NCBI RefSeq assembly: GCF_000479335.1
Contig: NC_022584.1
Span: 1,736,001 to 1,800,000 of the forward strand
DNA: 64,000 bases
Reading direction: 5' to 3'
Source: Streptococcus ilei
GTDB lineage: Bacteria; Bacillota; Bacilli; Lactobacillales; Streptococcaceae
A model generated the notes under the pieces. It did no database searches. It was given only the letters and a program-made list of their open reading frames with translations, and was not told where the DNA came from. Position numbers and translations under genes: made by a program. Positions 9,337 to 17,520 of the stretch are shown here, piece by piece; position 1 is the stretch's first letter, and each line of letters opens with the position of its first letter.

Positions 9337-10026
9337 TTAATCAAGCTGTTCTACCTTTAGCAATTGGCCATGTTTTAATTCATAAATGGTATCCACATAG
9401 GTCAGGATGGAGCGGTCATGGGTCACCATGATGGCGCTCTTGTTTTTGGATTTGACTTCTTTCCGGATCAACTGGGCGATTTCTTGCCCCCGATCAGGGT
9501 CTAGGCTAGCGGTTGGTTCATCGGCTAAGATGACCTGCGGATTTCCGATAAAGGCGCGAGCAATAGCTGCCCGTTGTTTTTGTCCACCAGACATCTGATT
9601 AGGGTATTGGTGGTAACAAGCTTCGATGCCCAGATCTGCCAGCAAGGCTTTGACTTCCTCTTGGCGTTTTTTCTTGTCCTTTTCTCCTTTCAATTTGGCT
9701 ACCAGTTCTAACTGATCACCGATTTTCATGTAGGAGAGGAGCTGGTGATCTTGAAAGATGAAGCCAAGCAATTCCAGCCGTTTTTGTGTCCACTGGCCTT
9801 GGTTGAGGCCGGTCAAGTCTTGGCCAGCGATACGAATCCGGCCCTCGTCTGCTGACAAAAGCAAGCCAGCGATGGCTAAGAGAGTGGATTTACCAGATCC
9901 TGAAGGGCCCAAGATTGCGACAAATTCGTTGGGTTCGACGCTTAAATTAAGTTGGTTAAGGACATGGTGCATCTGGCTGCCATCGGCGTAGGATTTTCTG
10001 ATATTTTCTAATGCAATAATGGCCAT
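9337..10026 (-). CDS. ABC transporter ATP-binding protein (DevA/LolD type)
   Basis: 229 residues from ATG at 10026 (MAIIALENIRKSY), preferred because GGAG lies six bases upstream; this start overlaps the end of the permease gene. Walker A GPSGSGKST, Q-loop FIFQDHQL, signature MSGGQKQRAAIARA, Walker [13 protein letters not shown] and switch His VTHD are intact. Forms an exporter with the FtsX-type permease encoded just upstream. The substrate is unknown; macrolide, peptide or lipoprotein export are all seen in the family. Confidence 0.88.
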   Translation of the reverse strand: MAIIALENIRKSYADGSQMHHVLNQLNLSVEPNEFVAILGPSGSGKSTLLAIAGLLLSADEGRIRIAGQDLTGLNQGQWTQKRLELLGFIFQDHQLLSYMKIGDQLELVAKLKGEKDKKKRQEEVKALLADLGIEACYHQYPNQMSGGQKQRAAIARAFIGNPQVILADEPTASLDPDRGQEIAQLIRKEVKSKNKSAIMVTHDRSILTYVDTIYELKHGQLLKVEQLD

Positions 10027-10027
10027 C

Positions 10028-11131
10028 TTATTCTCCATTTCCACCAATGACTTCGATTGGATCTACTTTTTTGATTTTGACAAGGGACAAGGCACCACAC
10101 AACATAGAGGTCAGGATAAAGCTAATCGAGATGGTGAGGTTGTCTTTCAGGGTCATAAAGGAAGGGACACTATTGGGTAAAAATGGTGCCATCATAGTTG
10201 CCAAGCCAAGTCCCAGCAGTACTCCGATGAGGGAGATGATGGTGAGCTGGGATAATTGGACATAGGTAATCTGGCTCATGGACATGCCAATAGCCTTTAA
10301 GACGCCAAACTGTTTCAACTTCTGCAGGGTGAGAATATAGAAGAAGACCCCAAGGATAGCAGAGGAAGCGAGTAGCAGCACCCAAGTAATCATCCGTAGC
10401 GTCAAGTTTTGAGCCTTGTAGCCAGGGATTTTATCGATTACTTGCTTTTTATCCGCTACCATTAAGTTGCTGGCTAGATCGCTAGAGGTAATGCTCTTCT
10501 TGGTCACAAGGGTTTGGACTTGCCATTGATAGCTTGGATCTGTTTTTTGCCGCATGCCTGTGTAGGTCTCAGAGCTGATAAAACCAATCTTGCTATAGCC
10601 GTATTTGGCATTGTTCGCGAAGGCCACGACCTTGAGTTTTTGCTTAGAAGTTTTATCGATCACTTGATCACCGACCTGGATCCCCTCATCCTCTCTGAAA
10701 GAGCTGTTCAGAATGACTTCATTTTTCTTTAAATCGGATATCTTGAGGTCACTATCTTCCATGATTGGATTAAGGATTTCTTCTTCATTGTGGTCGGTCG
10801 CGAAGTAGGTGATATCTAGGGTATTGGAATCCTCTGATTTTGAGATAGTTGCCCGCTGGATCGACAAGCCAGAATAATCCAATCCTTCTATCTTGTTTAT
10901 CTCATCTAAATCCTTAGCCGTAATGGTTGAAAAGGGGATAATCCCTTCTGAATCCGTCGAAAGGATATAATACCGGGACCCATAGTTATCGATTTGGGCA
11001 GATACCGAACGGCCCAGTCCATTTGTTAGACCGGACAAGAACACCACCATAAACATGAGAATGGTAATGAGAAGTTCAATCAGGATAAATTTCTTGGGTT
11101 GGTATTTAATTTCATTCCATGCGATTTTCAT
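10028..11131 (-). CDS. ABC transporter permease (DevC/FtsX type)
   Basis: 367 residues. N-terminal MKIAWNEIKYQPKKFILIELLI leads into membrane helix 1 (about 14-38); then an extracellular domain (about 40-240) and three C-terminal helices (about 247-270, 290-320, 330-350). SD AAAAGGAG before ATG. First gene of a two-gene minus-strand operon with the ATPase. It faces away from the plus-strand immunity cluster. No regulator lies next to it. Confidence 0.85.
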   Translation of the reverse strand: MKIAWNEIKYQPKKFILIELLITILMFMVVFLSGLTNGLGRSVSAQIDNYGSRYYILSTDSEGIIPFSTITAKDLDEINKIEGLDYSGLSIQRATISKSEDSNTLDITYFATDHNEEEILNPIMEDSDLKISDLKKNEVILNSSFREDEGIQVGDQVIDKTSKQKLKVVAFANNAKYGYSKIGFISSETYTGMRQKTDPSYQWQVQTLVTKKSITSSDLASNLMVADKKQVIDKIPGYKAQNLTLRMITWVLLLASSAILGVFFYILTLQKLKQFGVLKAIGMSMSQITYVQLSQLTIISLIGVLLGLGLATMMAPFLPNSVPSFMTLKDNLTISISFILTSMLCGALSLVKIKKVDPIEVIGGNGE

Positions 11132-11392
11132 ATTCGTTCTCCTTTTAGCAGGGAGGTGCTCAAGTAGCTTGGCACCTAAACATACTCTACCATCATACCA
11201 TAAGTGGAGGGAGAATATGGGGATGGTGTTTGGTAGAGTGCTTCAAAAACATTATTTTTATTATCTTTCCTTTAGATACTTAAAAACGCATGAGACTGTT
11301 ATTCTTCTTGTTAAGTAGTCTTTGGTACATATGGTTTGTGGTATACTAGAGGCAGAGTGAAACGTGAATAGGAAATCAAATCGGAGGAAAAC

Positions 11393-11563
11393 ATGCTAGA
11401 AAACTTTATCAAAGTGACAGACATGCCCCAAGAAGTGATTGAAAAATATAAGGATCAAGTTCCAGCTGAGTTGTTACAGATTTGGCAAGAGGATGATCTG
11501 GGAACCATTTTAAATGGTGGAATAGCTTCATTGCCAGAGGGACTGCGGAGTTTTGGAAAATAG
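11393..11563 (+). pseudogene. Truncated GAD-like (DUF1851) immunity gene
   Basis: Begins MLENFIKVTDMPQEVIEKYK with a strong SD (CGGAGG). For about 40 residues it matches the N-terminus of the intact gene at 12042 almost residue by residue (DQVPAEL.QIWQED.LGT). It then diverges into about 15 unrelated residues and stops at 56 residues against 180. So it looks like a copy truncated by deletion or recombination. It keeps a promoter-like TATACT and RBS, so the short product may still be made. Confidence 0.75.
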
Positions 11564-11574
11564 AAAGGATAATT

Positions 11575-11955
11575 ATGGAAACAGAAAACACAGTGTCAAT
11601 TTGGATTGGCAACTTTGCTACTAAGTTAGATTTAGATGAGTTTATAAATTTGAAATATGATGAAGAAGGGGAGGTGGTTCCGTCATTGTTTTATAATCAA
11701 TACAATATTGATATTGATGACATTGATGATTACTTAATTGAAAAAGAAGTTTTTGAAACCAGCTTTACAAATTTGTTTGACATGCTAAAGGAGGCATCCT
11801 ATAATAATATTATTGTAAACAATTTAAAGCAAAAAGGCATAAATCCCAATATTGAACCCAATAATGCGTTGATTTTGATATATAATTATCAGTTTGATAG
11901 CAATACTTTACGAACAATTAGCACAGAATTTATAGCGACTGTAGAGTACAAATAA
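11575..11955 (+). CDS. Imm22-like (DUF4284) immunity protein
   Basis: 126 residues, acidic. The N-terminus VSIWIGNF followed by a conserved Asp/Glu-rich segment, LKYDEEGEVVPSLFYNQYNI, is the pattern I associate with Imm22/DUF4284 proteins of polymorphic-toxin immunity loci. SD AGAAAGGA. Sits between a truncated and an intact GAD-like gene, 11 bases after the former; all read in one direction. No toxin gene is in the window, so this is an orphan or accumulated immunity gene. Family call from memory of the motif. Confidence 0.6.
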   Translation: METENTVSIWIGNFATKLDLDEFINLKYDEEGEVVPSLFYNQYNIDIDDIDDYLIEKEVFETSFTNLFDMLKEASYNNIIVNNLKQKGINPNIEPNNALILIYNYQFDSNTLRTISTEFIATVEYK

Positions 11956-12041
11956 TTAGAAGATAAAAATGAATCGAGTTACATTTTATAGAGTAATTGG
12001 AGTGGTTAAATTCACAATCTAAAATCAAGAAAGAGGAAAAT

Positions 12042-12584
12042 ATGTTAGAAAACTTTATAAAAGAGGCAGATATGCCCCAAGAAGTTATTGAAAAATACAA
12101 GGACCAAGTCCCTGCTGAGTTGGTTCAAATTTGGCAGGAGGATGGCTTGGGAACCTTTTTAGATGGTTATCTCAAAGTCATTAATCCAGACGACTATCTT
12201 GAACTTCTCCAAGATAGTTATTTCAGAGGAGATGTCGCTTTTCCTATGTTCGTAACAGCATTTGGAGATATTATTACTTGGGAAGAGAATGCCTATGTGG
12301 GAATTGTCCAATATAATATTCAGGATTTGGATATTATGATTAAGCGTATGGATCGTTTCATAGAGTATGTTGATGATGAAGATTTCAAAGACGATTATTT
12401 CGATATTCCACTCTACAAAAAAGCTGTTGCCAAACATGGGCAATTGGCCTACGATGAATGTTTCGGTTTTGTTCCTTTGCTAGCTTTGGGAGGCTTTAAA
12501 GATGTGGATCACATGGATAAAGTAAAAGTCCTAGAGCACATTTACCTCATGTACCAGCTCACAGGCGGAGTGATGGACGATTGA
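12042..12584 (+). CDS. GAD-like / DUF1851 (T6 immunity Tdi1-like) protein
   Basis: 180 residues from ATG 12042, chosen for the SD AAAGAGGAAAA and because it aligns with the start of the truncated copy at 11393. Acidic, mixed alpha/beta, with DGYLKVINPDDYLELL and FVTAFGDIITWEENAYVGIV typical of the GAD-like plus DUF1851 arrangement in immunity proteins against secreted toxins. Ends TGGVMDD. A third, 3'-terminal fragment of the family is found at 14316-14377. No toxin is visible. Confidence 0.65.
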   Translation: MLENFIKEADMPQEVIEKYKDQVPAELVQIWQEDGLGTFLDGYLKVINPDDYLELLQDSYFRGDVAFPMFVTAFGDIITWEENAYVGIVQYNIQDLDIMIKRMDRFIEYVDDEDFKDDYFDIPLYKKAVAKHGQLAYDECFGFVPLLALGGFKDVDHMDKVKVLEHIYLMYQLTGGVMDD

Positions 12585-12592
12585 TAAAAAAG

Positions 12593-12616
12593 AACCACCC
12601 TCGCGGTGGTTTTTTC
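12593..12616 (+). terminator. Terminator of immunity cluster
   Basis: AACCACC / GGTGGTT hairpin plus T run, immediately after the GAD-like gene. Confidence 0.85.
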
Positions 12617-13005
12617 GATGAAAACGAGTGTTAGATAACTAGCGAGTCTGTCTTTGGATGAGACTCGCTTATTTTGTGAATATAGACTTTTTGGTACAAA
12701 AAACAAAATGACAAGCAAAAAAGCCTTGTAAATTAAGGCTTTTTCCTGTTGATTTAGATGCCCCCTACATGAATTTGTAAGAACTTTTCATATTGAAAAT
12801 AAACAAAAGTGTTGAAATATAGCTGATTTTAGGGAAATACTTTTAGGTGTTTTCACTGTCAGGCTTTAAAAACGTGGCAAAAGTGGGGCAAAAACGAATG
12901 ACTCACATTTGGTTTGAAAATCTATAATACCTAATGATTATGCCATACTAGATATATAGTGTTGTTATAAATAAATGTCAGTGCGAGTTCAAATCGGAGG
13001 ATAAA
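12617..13005. other. Non-coding junction region with integration scars
   Basis: About 390 bases without a credible gene. Contains the left direct repeat of the integrated element, a stretch with GGCAAAAGTGGGGCAAAAAC at about 12874-12893 resembling the tail of phage-type integrase genes, and a promoter/RBS-like region (12950-13005) whose CAAATCGGAGGA matches the one before the truncated immunity gene at 11393. Confidence 0.5.
12688..12767 (+). repeat. Left direct repeat / attL-like site
   Basis: Shares with 18663-18739 the blocks TTGGTACAAAAAACAAAATG, CAAAAAAGCCT, CCTGTTGATTTA and GATGCCCCCT, the last being the 3' end of tRNA-Lys read on the plus strand. A bidirectional hairpin (GCCTT/AAGGC) lies inside and was probably the original tRNA-Lys terminator before integration. 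Confidence 0.7.
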
Positions 13006-13024
13006 ATGGAAAAACAAATTAATG

Positions 13025-13056
13025 AAAAAAAAGCCTTGGTTCCCAAAGCTTTTTTA
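13025..13056 (-). terminator. Terminator of LtrA-like gene
   Basis: On the minus strand AAGCTTTGG / CCAAGGCTT followed by Ts, 14 bases past the stop codon. Confidence 0.8.
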
Positions 13057-13069
13057 TGTTATAAACTCA

Positions 13070-14215
13070 TTAAAAGAACCCCCAGTTAGATTTGGAATAT
13101 TTTTTATTCTGTGTCATATAAAAATAAATAAAATGAGTGGCTATAGCTAGAGCTAAAATGGTTGTTATACTCACTACTATTATAGGATTAGAAGCAAAGA
13201 TTAAAGAGAGAATCAAGGCAGCCAGATAGAGTGTCGCTTGGACACAGTAGTAACTTTTCGAATAGCGAAGATAGTGTTTGTTATAGGGCCCATTTACTAG
13301 GACAGCAGCTTGAAAGAGGCCAAATCCGATATAAGAGAAGCTGGTTGCAAAGAGACGATTAGCTTCAGGATTCAGAAGAAAACTCATCGATACAGTCATC
13401 ATCATAAGCCCAATGAAAATAGGATAGTGACTGTAAATTAGAAATAGTCCCTTTTGATTAGATTTTTGATCAATAGCATGGTCGAATTGACCAAAATAAA
13501 ACAAGAACAGAGAAATCATAATTATGAAATAAAGAACCGAATAAATCGAGAAATTCTCGATTGTAAAGAAGTTAGCTAGCCCCATAATCATCTCTCCAAA
13601 CGTAATAATGACAAGAAGGGAGATGCGCTCGATTAAATGGGGGAGATTTACCTGGTAATGCTTATCTTTACTAAGCAAGATAATTGGCATAATAAATGTT
13701 AGCAGAATACTAGCAAATAAGATAGAGACCCCAACGTAAATAGGAAGAAGAGCTGCTAGATAGACTCCTAAACTTCCTAGACCTGTTATCCATAGAAAAC
13801 CTTTGATACTTTCCCGATTAGCATTATCGGTTGATTTTCTAAAAAATTCAACCAAATATTGTAAAAATAAGGTAAAGGTTAATGTACCAATAGCCCAACA
13901 GAGATAATGAAAATATTGTTGCCAATCAGGTCCCATCATATTGGCTATAAAGAGTAAAATTCCCATTTTGATAAACATGATTACCATGTTAAATAAAGAG
14001 TTCTTTCCATAGCGATTGGTATAAATGGTTTGAATCATCCAGGAATCGGTGAGAACCAAGACAGCTATGAAAAAATCAAGGAAAGAATTCCAAGTCAAAA
14101 TACCGTTATGAAGATGCTCAATTAAAGTAGTTACTTTTGAAATTGCAAAAACAAAAACTAGGTCATAAAATAGTTCTGAAAATTCTACACGTTTATGCTT
14201 AATAAGAGTTGTCAT
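13070..14215 (-). CDS. LtrA-family (low temperature requirement) membrane protein
   Basis: 381 residues, about ten predicted membrane helices. The N-terminus KRVEFSELFYDLVFVFAI is the LtrA signature (VE.FYDLVFV.A), and the LLVIITFGEMIMG helix contains the conserved FGE motif. Function of the family is unclear; the name comes from a Listeria cold-growth mutant. Lies alone on the minus strand within the integrated element, so it is probably cargo. SD AAAGG upstream of ATG. AT-rich codon use, unlike the neighbouring chromosomal genes. Confidence 0.85.
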   Translation of the reverse strand: MTTLIKHKRVEFSELFYDLVFVFAISKVTTLIEHLHNGILTWNSFLDFFIAVLVLTDSWMIQTIYTNRYGKNSLFNMVIMFIKMGILLFIANMMGPDWQQYFHYLCWAIGTLTFTLFLQYLVEFFRKSTDNANRESIKGFLWITGLGSLGVYLAALLPIYVGVSILFASILLTFIMPIILLSKDKHYQVNLPHLIERISLLVIITFGEMIMGLANFFTIENFSIYSVLYFIIMISLFLFYFGQFDHAIDQKSNQKGLFLIYSHYPIFIGLMMMTVSMSFLLNPEANRLFATSFSYIGFGLFQAAVLVNGPYNKHYLRYSKSYYCVQATLYLAALILSLIFASNPIIVVSITTILALAIATHFIYFYMTQNKKYSKSNWGFF

Positions 14216-14315
14216 ATTAATACCTTTCTACTTTAGAAATACAATTCATTATAACAGAAAATGGTAATGAGAGAAAAAGGTTATGCTTAAATAATTTCAT
14301 GTGGCGCGAATTGTA

Positions 14316-14377
14316 AAAACCTTGGACACATTTACCTCATGTACCAACTTACAGGCGGAGTGTTTGATGATTGGTAA
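14316..14377 (+). pseudogene. 3' fragment of a GAD-like immunity gene
   Basis: Encodes HIYLMYQLTGGVFDDW followed by a stop, nearly identical in DNA and protein to the last 18 codons of the intact gene ending at 12584. The 5' part is absent. Shows that another copy of the family existed here. Confidence 0.8.
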
Positions 14378-14498
14378 TAAAGAATGGGTGTTGAAACATT
14401 CAAGTTATTATCATACTGAGAAAGATGGAACAACAAAACGAGTTGAGTTCAATGCAACTAAGCAACCGGAAGAACTGAAGAATAAGATTATACAATAG
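14367..14498 (+). CDS. Short hypothetical ORF, possibly a gene remnant
   Basis: 43 codons from an internal ATG (MIGNKEWVLKHSS...), basic and polar, with a terminator right after the stop. No clear SD, and it overlaps the immunity-gene fragment in another frame. It may be the tail of a lost gene; an upstream start would give 65 residues. Low confidence. Confidence 0.3.
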   Translation: MIGNKEWVLKHSSYYHTEKDGTTKRVEFNATKQPEELKNKIIQ

Positions 14499-14499
14499 A

Positions 14500-14527
14500 A
14501 AAAGCGAGCCTAAAACTCGCTTTTTTT
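14500..14527 (+). terminator. Terminator
   Basis: AAAGCGAG / CTCGCTTT hairpin and T run. Confidence 0.75.
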
Positions 14528-14576
14528 ATTTAATCTAATAGCTCCTTATTTTCAATTAAAAGTTCTAATGGAATGC
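14521..14576 (+). repeat. Duplicated 3' end of the XRE regulator gene
   Basis: About 50 bases (TTTTTTTATTTAATCTAATA onward through a GGA near 14574) repeat the sequence at 15388-15438, which is the 3' end of the regulator gene at 15397 with its adjoining T tract. The rest of the gene is missing here, so this is a recombination scar or a remnant of a second regulator copy. Confidence 0.7.
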
Positions 14577-14600
14577 GAAAAAGTGATAATTAAAGAGACG

Positions 14601-14633
14601 AAAAAGCTGAGAATATGATTTCCCAGCTTTTTT
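14601..14633 (-). terminator. Bidirectional terminator after HdeD-like gene
   Basis: AAAAAGCTG / CAGCTTTTT stem with T runs on both strands, downstream of the minus-strand gene ending at 14659. Confidence 0.75.
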
Positions 14634-14658
14634 GAATGCGATAGAAATAGCAACTAGA

Positions 14659-15174
14659 CTATTTACGAAAGGCCTCAATAATGTAGGTGAAGCCAGTAAC
14701 TAAAACTGAAAAGGCAATGACATAAACGACAAAGACACCTGTAGCCACTGGATTGAACAGAATCACTAGACCTAGTAAAAATTCAAGCAAGGCTACCCAC
14801 GTGATATTGCTACCAATAATAGGGAAATTCAATCTTAGACGATTGCCTTTAAAGAAAGCAATAATGGCTTCTACAATTAACCAAATTCCTACAATGGTCG
14901 GAATGACGACCGGCAGGGTCACAAAGCCATAAGCAACGAGGTAAAGAGCTAAGAGAAGACTAACAAATCCTTGGAAAAGATAAACAGGTGAGCGAAGCTC
15001 TTTTGGTGCAGAGAAATAGCCTAAAATAGCTGCTATAGAAGAAACCAGTAAACCAAATGAAATCCACCAGCTGTAAGCAACAAGATTAGCTACTGGGTTT
15101 GTAAATAGGAAAAGTCCTAAAAGGACAAAAACAACTCCTGCAAGGAATAGCAGTAAACGATTAGAAAATTTCAT
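14659..15174 (-). CDS. HdeD-like (DUF308) membrane protein
   Basis: 171 residues from ATG 15174 (MKFSNRLLLFLAG), chosen for the SD GGGGG about nine bases upstream; a longer reading frame has no SD. Six short hydrophobic helices arranged as three similar hairpins with the recurring 'F.G...LLLGL..F..P' pattern typical of HdeD/DUF308 acid-resistance membrane proteins. Precise role in streptococci unknown. Lies on the minus strand within the element, between the XRE regulator and the LtrA-like gene. Confidence 0.75.
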   Translation of the reverse strand: MKFSNRLLLFLAGVVFVLLGLFLFTNPVANLVAYSWWISFGLLVSSIAAILGYFSAPKELRSPVYLFQGFVSLLLALYLVAYGFVTLPVVIPTIVGIWLIVEAIIAFFKGNRLRLNFPIIGSNITWVALLEFLLGLVILFNPVATGVFVVYVIAFSVLVTGFTYIIEAFRK

Positions 15175-15370
15175 TTCAATACCCCCTATATAGTATAGTT
15201 TTCTAATAAAACTATTATACTTATTTTTATAGAAAATGTCAATAAAATAAATAAACAATTTGGAAGTTTCAGTCTGACTTACAAAAAGAAAAGGAGTTTT
15301 CACTCCTTTTCACAGATTTAAGACAAAGTCCTTATAAAAGTGTCTTCTAAAGATTTTAACTTCAATCTGA

Positions 15371-15395
15371 AGCGAGGATATCCTCGCTTTTTTTA
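15371..15395 (+). terminator. Hairpin at the 3' end of the XRE gene
   Basis: Perfect palindrome AGCGAGGATATCCTCGCT followed by seven Ts on the plus strand. The gene it adjoins is on the minus strand, so its orientation suits plus-strand transcription. Confidence 0.6.
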
Positions 15396-15396
15396 T

Positions 15397-15906
15397 TTAA
15401 TCTAATAGCTCCTTATTTTCAATTAAGAGCTCTAGTGGAGATTTATCCCTTGCTTCAATAAAACCAGGTTCATATTGGTTATGAAGTGTTCTTTTCTGAG
15501 AAGTTGGATCAATATACAACTCATCTCCATCTTCTGTGTATAGTTGGTTGCCTCTTGTTAAGTAAAGTAAATCCTCTAAGTACTGTCCATCAGTTTCTAG
15601 AAAATCTTCGATATATTTGACAGCTTTTAAAATCTCACTTACTTTATCAGAGTATTCATTAGATTCAAGAACACTCTTTTCTAACTCAATCTCTTTACTC
15701 GTTCCAAAAAGTTGAGTTGGAGTTGCATTAAAATATTCTGCTATCTTATCCAAATTTGCAAAGGTAGGATAGCTTTTTTGTTTTTCATAATCAGAGATGG
15801 ACTGTTTACCGATTCCTAAATCTTCAGCTAGTTGAGTTTGACTTACTCCTTTTTCTATGCGTAGGCGTGCCAAATTGGGTCCAAAATTTTGAATAATAAA
15901 GGTCAT
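15397..15906 (-). CDS. XRE-family repressor-like regulator of the element
   Basis: 169 residues. N-terminal helix-turn-helix about residues 10-65: LARLRIEKGVSQTQLAEDLG, then GKQSISDYEKQKSYPTF. The C-terminal half is acidic and lacks a recognisable peptidase motif, so it is not a typical CI/ImmR pair with an obvious switch. Diverges from the Rep/Int genes across an operator-rich region with a perfect 26-base palindrome, as expected for the regulator of an integrative element. Confidence 0.8.
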   Translation of the reverse strand: MTFIIQNFGPNLARLRIEKGVSQTQLAEDLGIGKQSISDYEKQKSYPTFANLDKIAEYFNATPTQLFGTSKEIELEKSVLESNEYSDKVSEILKAVKYIEDFLETDGQYLEDLLYLTRGNQLYTEDGDELYIDPTSQKRTLHNQYEPGFIEARDKSPLELLIENKELLD

Positions 15907-15937
15907 GGGAAACTCCTATTTTTATTTTTAACTTATT

Positions 15938-16050
15938 TTATCACCTATAAACTTACAAATCAAGTTTTTAGTTGACTGTTCTAAATATTTTTTATAAAAT
16001 ATATTTATAACTTATAAATAAGTTATAAATGATACAAAATGGTTCATAAG
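15938..16050. promoter_or_regulatory. Operator region between the XRE gene and rep
   Basis: A perfect inverted repeat at 16004-16029 has 11-base arms TTTATAACTTA / TAAGTTATAAA with a four-base centre. Half-site-like copies (CTATAAACTTAC near 15953, TCATAAGTTTAG near 16044) flank it. Probable autoregulatory binding region of the XRE protein. Confidence 0.65.
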
Positions 16051-16112
16051 TTTAGGAATAGTGAGTGAGGAGGAAGTTGAGGAAGAGACTATGACTTATG
16101 ACTATTCGAAGC

Positions 16113-16245
16113 TTTGGAGCTAGAAATTGTGTGGACAAGGACAAGGGACGAGCCTGACGGGAAGTCAGGCGAAGTCCTGCAGAGTGCCGTTCAGACAATT
16201 TCTAGCCAAGCAAAAGCTGGCTATTCTAACAGCCAGCAAAAAGGG
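16113..16245 (+). other. Structured origin-like region (oriT or double-strand origin candidate)
   Basis: A 12-base perfect stem, GCTAGAAATTGT / ACAATTTCTAGC (about 16118-16129 and 16194-16205), encloses a GC-rich hairpin CCTGAC/GTCAGG; a second hairpin GCTGGCT/AGCCAGC follows. GC content is much higher than in the flanking AT-rich DNA. It lies directly upstream of a Rep_trans-type gene, where the nick site of ICEBs1/Tn916-like relaxases and rolling-circle plasmids sits. A short reading frame here (16114-16296) looks non-coding. Confidence 0.5.
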
Positions 16246-16341
16246 ACACTTAGGACAACGTCCAAAGAACGACGGAACGAGCAAACGTTGATTTGACGGT
16301 GTTTCTGAGTCCTAAAAAATCTAAAAGAAAGGGGGACAATT

Positions 16342-17328
16342 TTGTTGGTTTCTATACAAGATTTAAGAAGCATTCAAGAACGATGTGATGTAGGAGAATT
16401 AGTACAGCGGTTAGATGTCAGTATTGATAGACTAACGGTTATCTGGGATACAGATACTGATTCCCTAAGACGGATTTTCAAAAATCTGAAACAGGCAATA
16501 AGTACAAGAGTTGATTCATTTGAAATACATGATAACGTACGAGATGATGTATTTACTTTAGCTAAAGATTTTAATGAGTATGATTCAATCAATATTATAT
16601 TTTTTCAATTATCCACTTATGGAAATGAACAATTGATTCGAATTGATTTCAATCCTAATACTTTAAAAGAATTTGATGGAATGAAAGTATGGAGGCAATT
16701 AATGTACTTTGCTAGATTGAATTCATTGACAGTACGTTTGTCTCGTTTTGATTTGGCATTTGACATTTTCAATAGGCCTGAAATCGTTAATTTGCAACAT
16801 ATTAAAGGTGGTGTTACCCATAAGGTCTTCTATGGTAGAGGGGGTGAATTAGAGACGAAATATTGGGGTTCTAGCGGTAGTAATGTACAAGTTAGGTTAT
16901 ATGATAAGAATAAAGAAATCATTGCTCACAAGCGCGATGAGAAGCTAGATTTGGCTGTAAATCCGTTTTGGTGGAGACTGGAATTCCAACTTAGAACCAA
17001 AGCGATTGGGGAGGAGATGGTCCAAGATGTTATGAATCGACTTGATAATTTCGGATTTTATAAGCTAGAACATATTCGAGTGGAGCAAAGAGCATTTACA
17101 ATTATCTTTCTCAACAATCCTGAACTGTTATCATTGGCTTTTCCAAATTTAAAATCAGACAGCATCAAAAAGAAAAAAACAAGAGTCCGCAAACTATTGA
17201 GAGAAGAAACGAATCAATTTGCGGAAGAATTAAAAGAAGTATTAATACAGAATCTCCCTAAATTAAATACAGAATTACAACTACTTGTAGGCGAGTTTCT
17301 GAATTTAGAAAATAAATCAGGAGGATAA
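16342..17328 (+). CDS. Rep_trans-family replication initiator / MobT-like relaxase
   Basis: 328 residues from a TTG at 16342, ten bases after a strong SD (AAAGGGGG); no ATG fits. Contains LTVRLSRFDLAFDIFN (about 130-145), a conserved beta strand with acidic metal ligands of Rep_trans/NicK proteins, followed by Gly-rich and YDKNKE segments (about 192-198) typical of the family. These enzymes nick the origin through a tyrosine and start rolling-circle replication and, in ICEs/IMEs, transfer. Smaller than typical MobT (about 400), so replication only is possible. Followed after two bases by the DUF3173 gene. Confidence 0.75.
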   Translation: MLVSIQDLRSIQERCDVGELVQRLDVSIDRLTVIWDTDTDSLRRIFKNLKQAISTRVDSFEIHDNVRDDVFTLAKDFNEYDSINIIFFQLSTYGNEQLIRIDFNPNTLKEFDGMKVWRQLMYFARLNSLTVRLSRFDLAFDIFNRPEIVNLQHIKGGVTHKVFYGRGGELETKYWGSSGSNVQVRLYDKNKEIIAHKRDEKLDLAVNPFWWRLEFQLRTKAIGEEMVQDVMNRLDNFGFYKLEHIRVEQRAFTIIFLNNPELLSLAFPNLKSDSIKKKKTRVRKLLREETNQFAEELKEVLIQNLPKLNTELQLLVGEFLNLENKSGG

Positions 17329-17330
17329 CT

Positions 17331-17519
17331 ATGGATAATAATTTAATTAGCAACAAAGAATTAATTGAAATGGGCTATCGCCCTCACACTGCAAATGATA
17401 TCATCCATCAGGCAAGAGAATTACTTGTATCACGAGGCTATACATTTTATAATCGTAAACGTTTGATGGTTGTTCCAAAAAGTGTTGTAAATGAGATTCT
17501 AGGAACTGAGGTGGCGTAA
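17331..17519 (+). CDS. DUF3173 / excisionase-like protein
   Basis: 62 residues, SD GGAGG before ATG. MGYRPHTANDIIHQARELLVSRGYTFYNRKR followed by VVPKSVVNEILG is the DUF3173 pattern, a small helix-turn-helix protein found directly before tyrosine integrases of streptococcal ICEs and IMEs. By position and size it likely acts as an excisionase (recombination directionality factor). Ends one base before the integrase start. Confidence 0.8.
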   Translation: MDNNLISNKELIEMGYRPHTANDIIHQARELLVSRGYTFYNRKRLMVVPKSVVNEILGTEVA

Positions 17520-17520
17520 T

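Noticed and set aside
12950..13095. 29-codon plus-strand ORF at 13006 with good SD (MEKQINEKKALVPK)
   Set aside because: Runs through the minus-strand terminator and the 3' end of the LtrA-like gene; more likely a leftover 5' region than a gene.
16114..16296. 60-codon frame upstream of rep
   Set aside because: Coincides with the nested stem-loops; low-complexity protein, no SD. Better explained as an RNA/DNA structure region.
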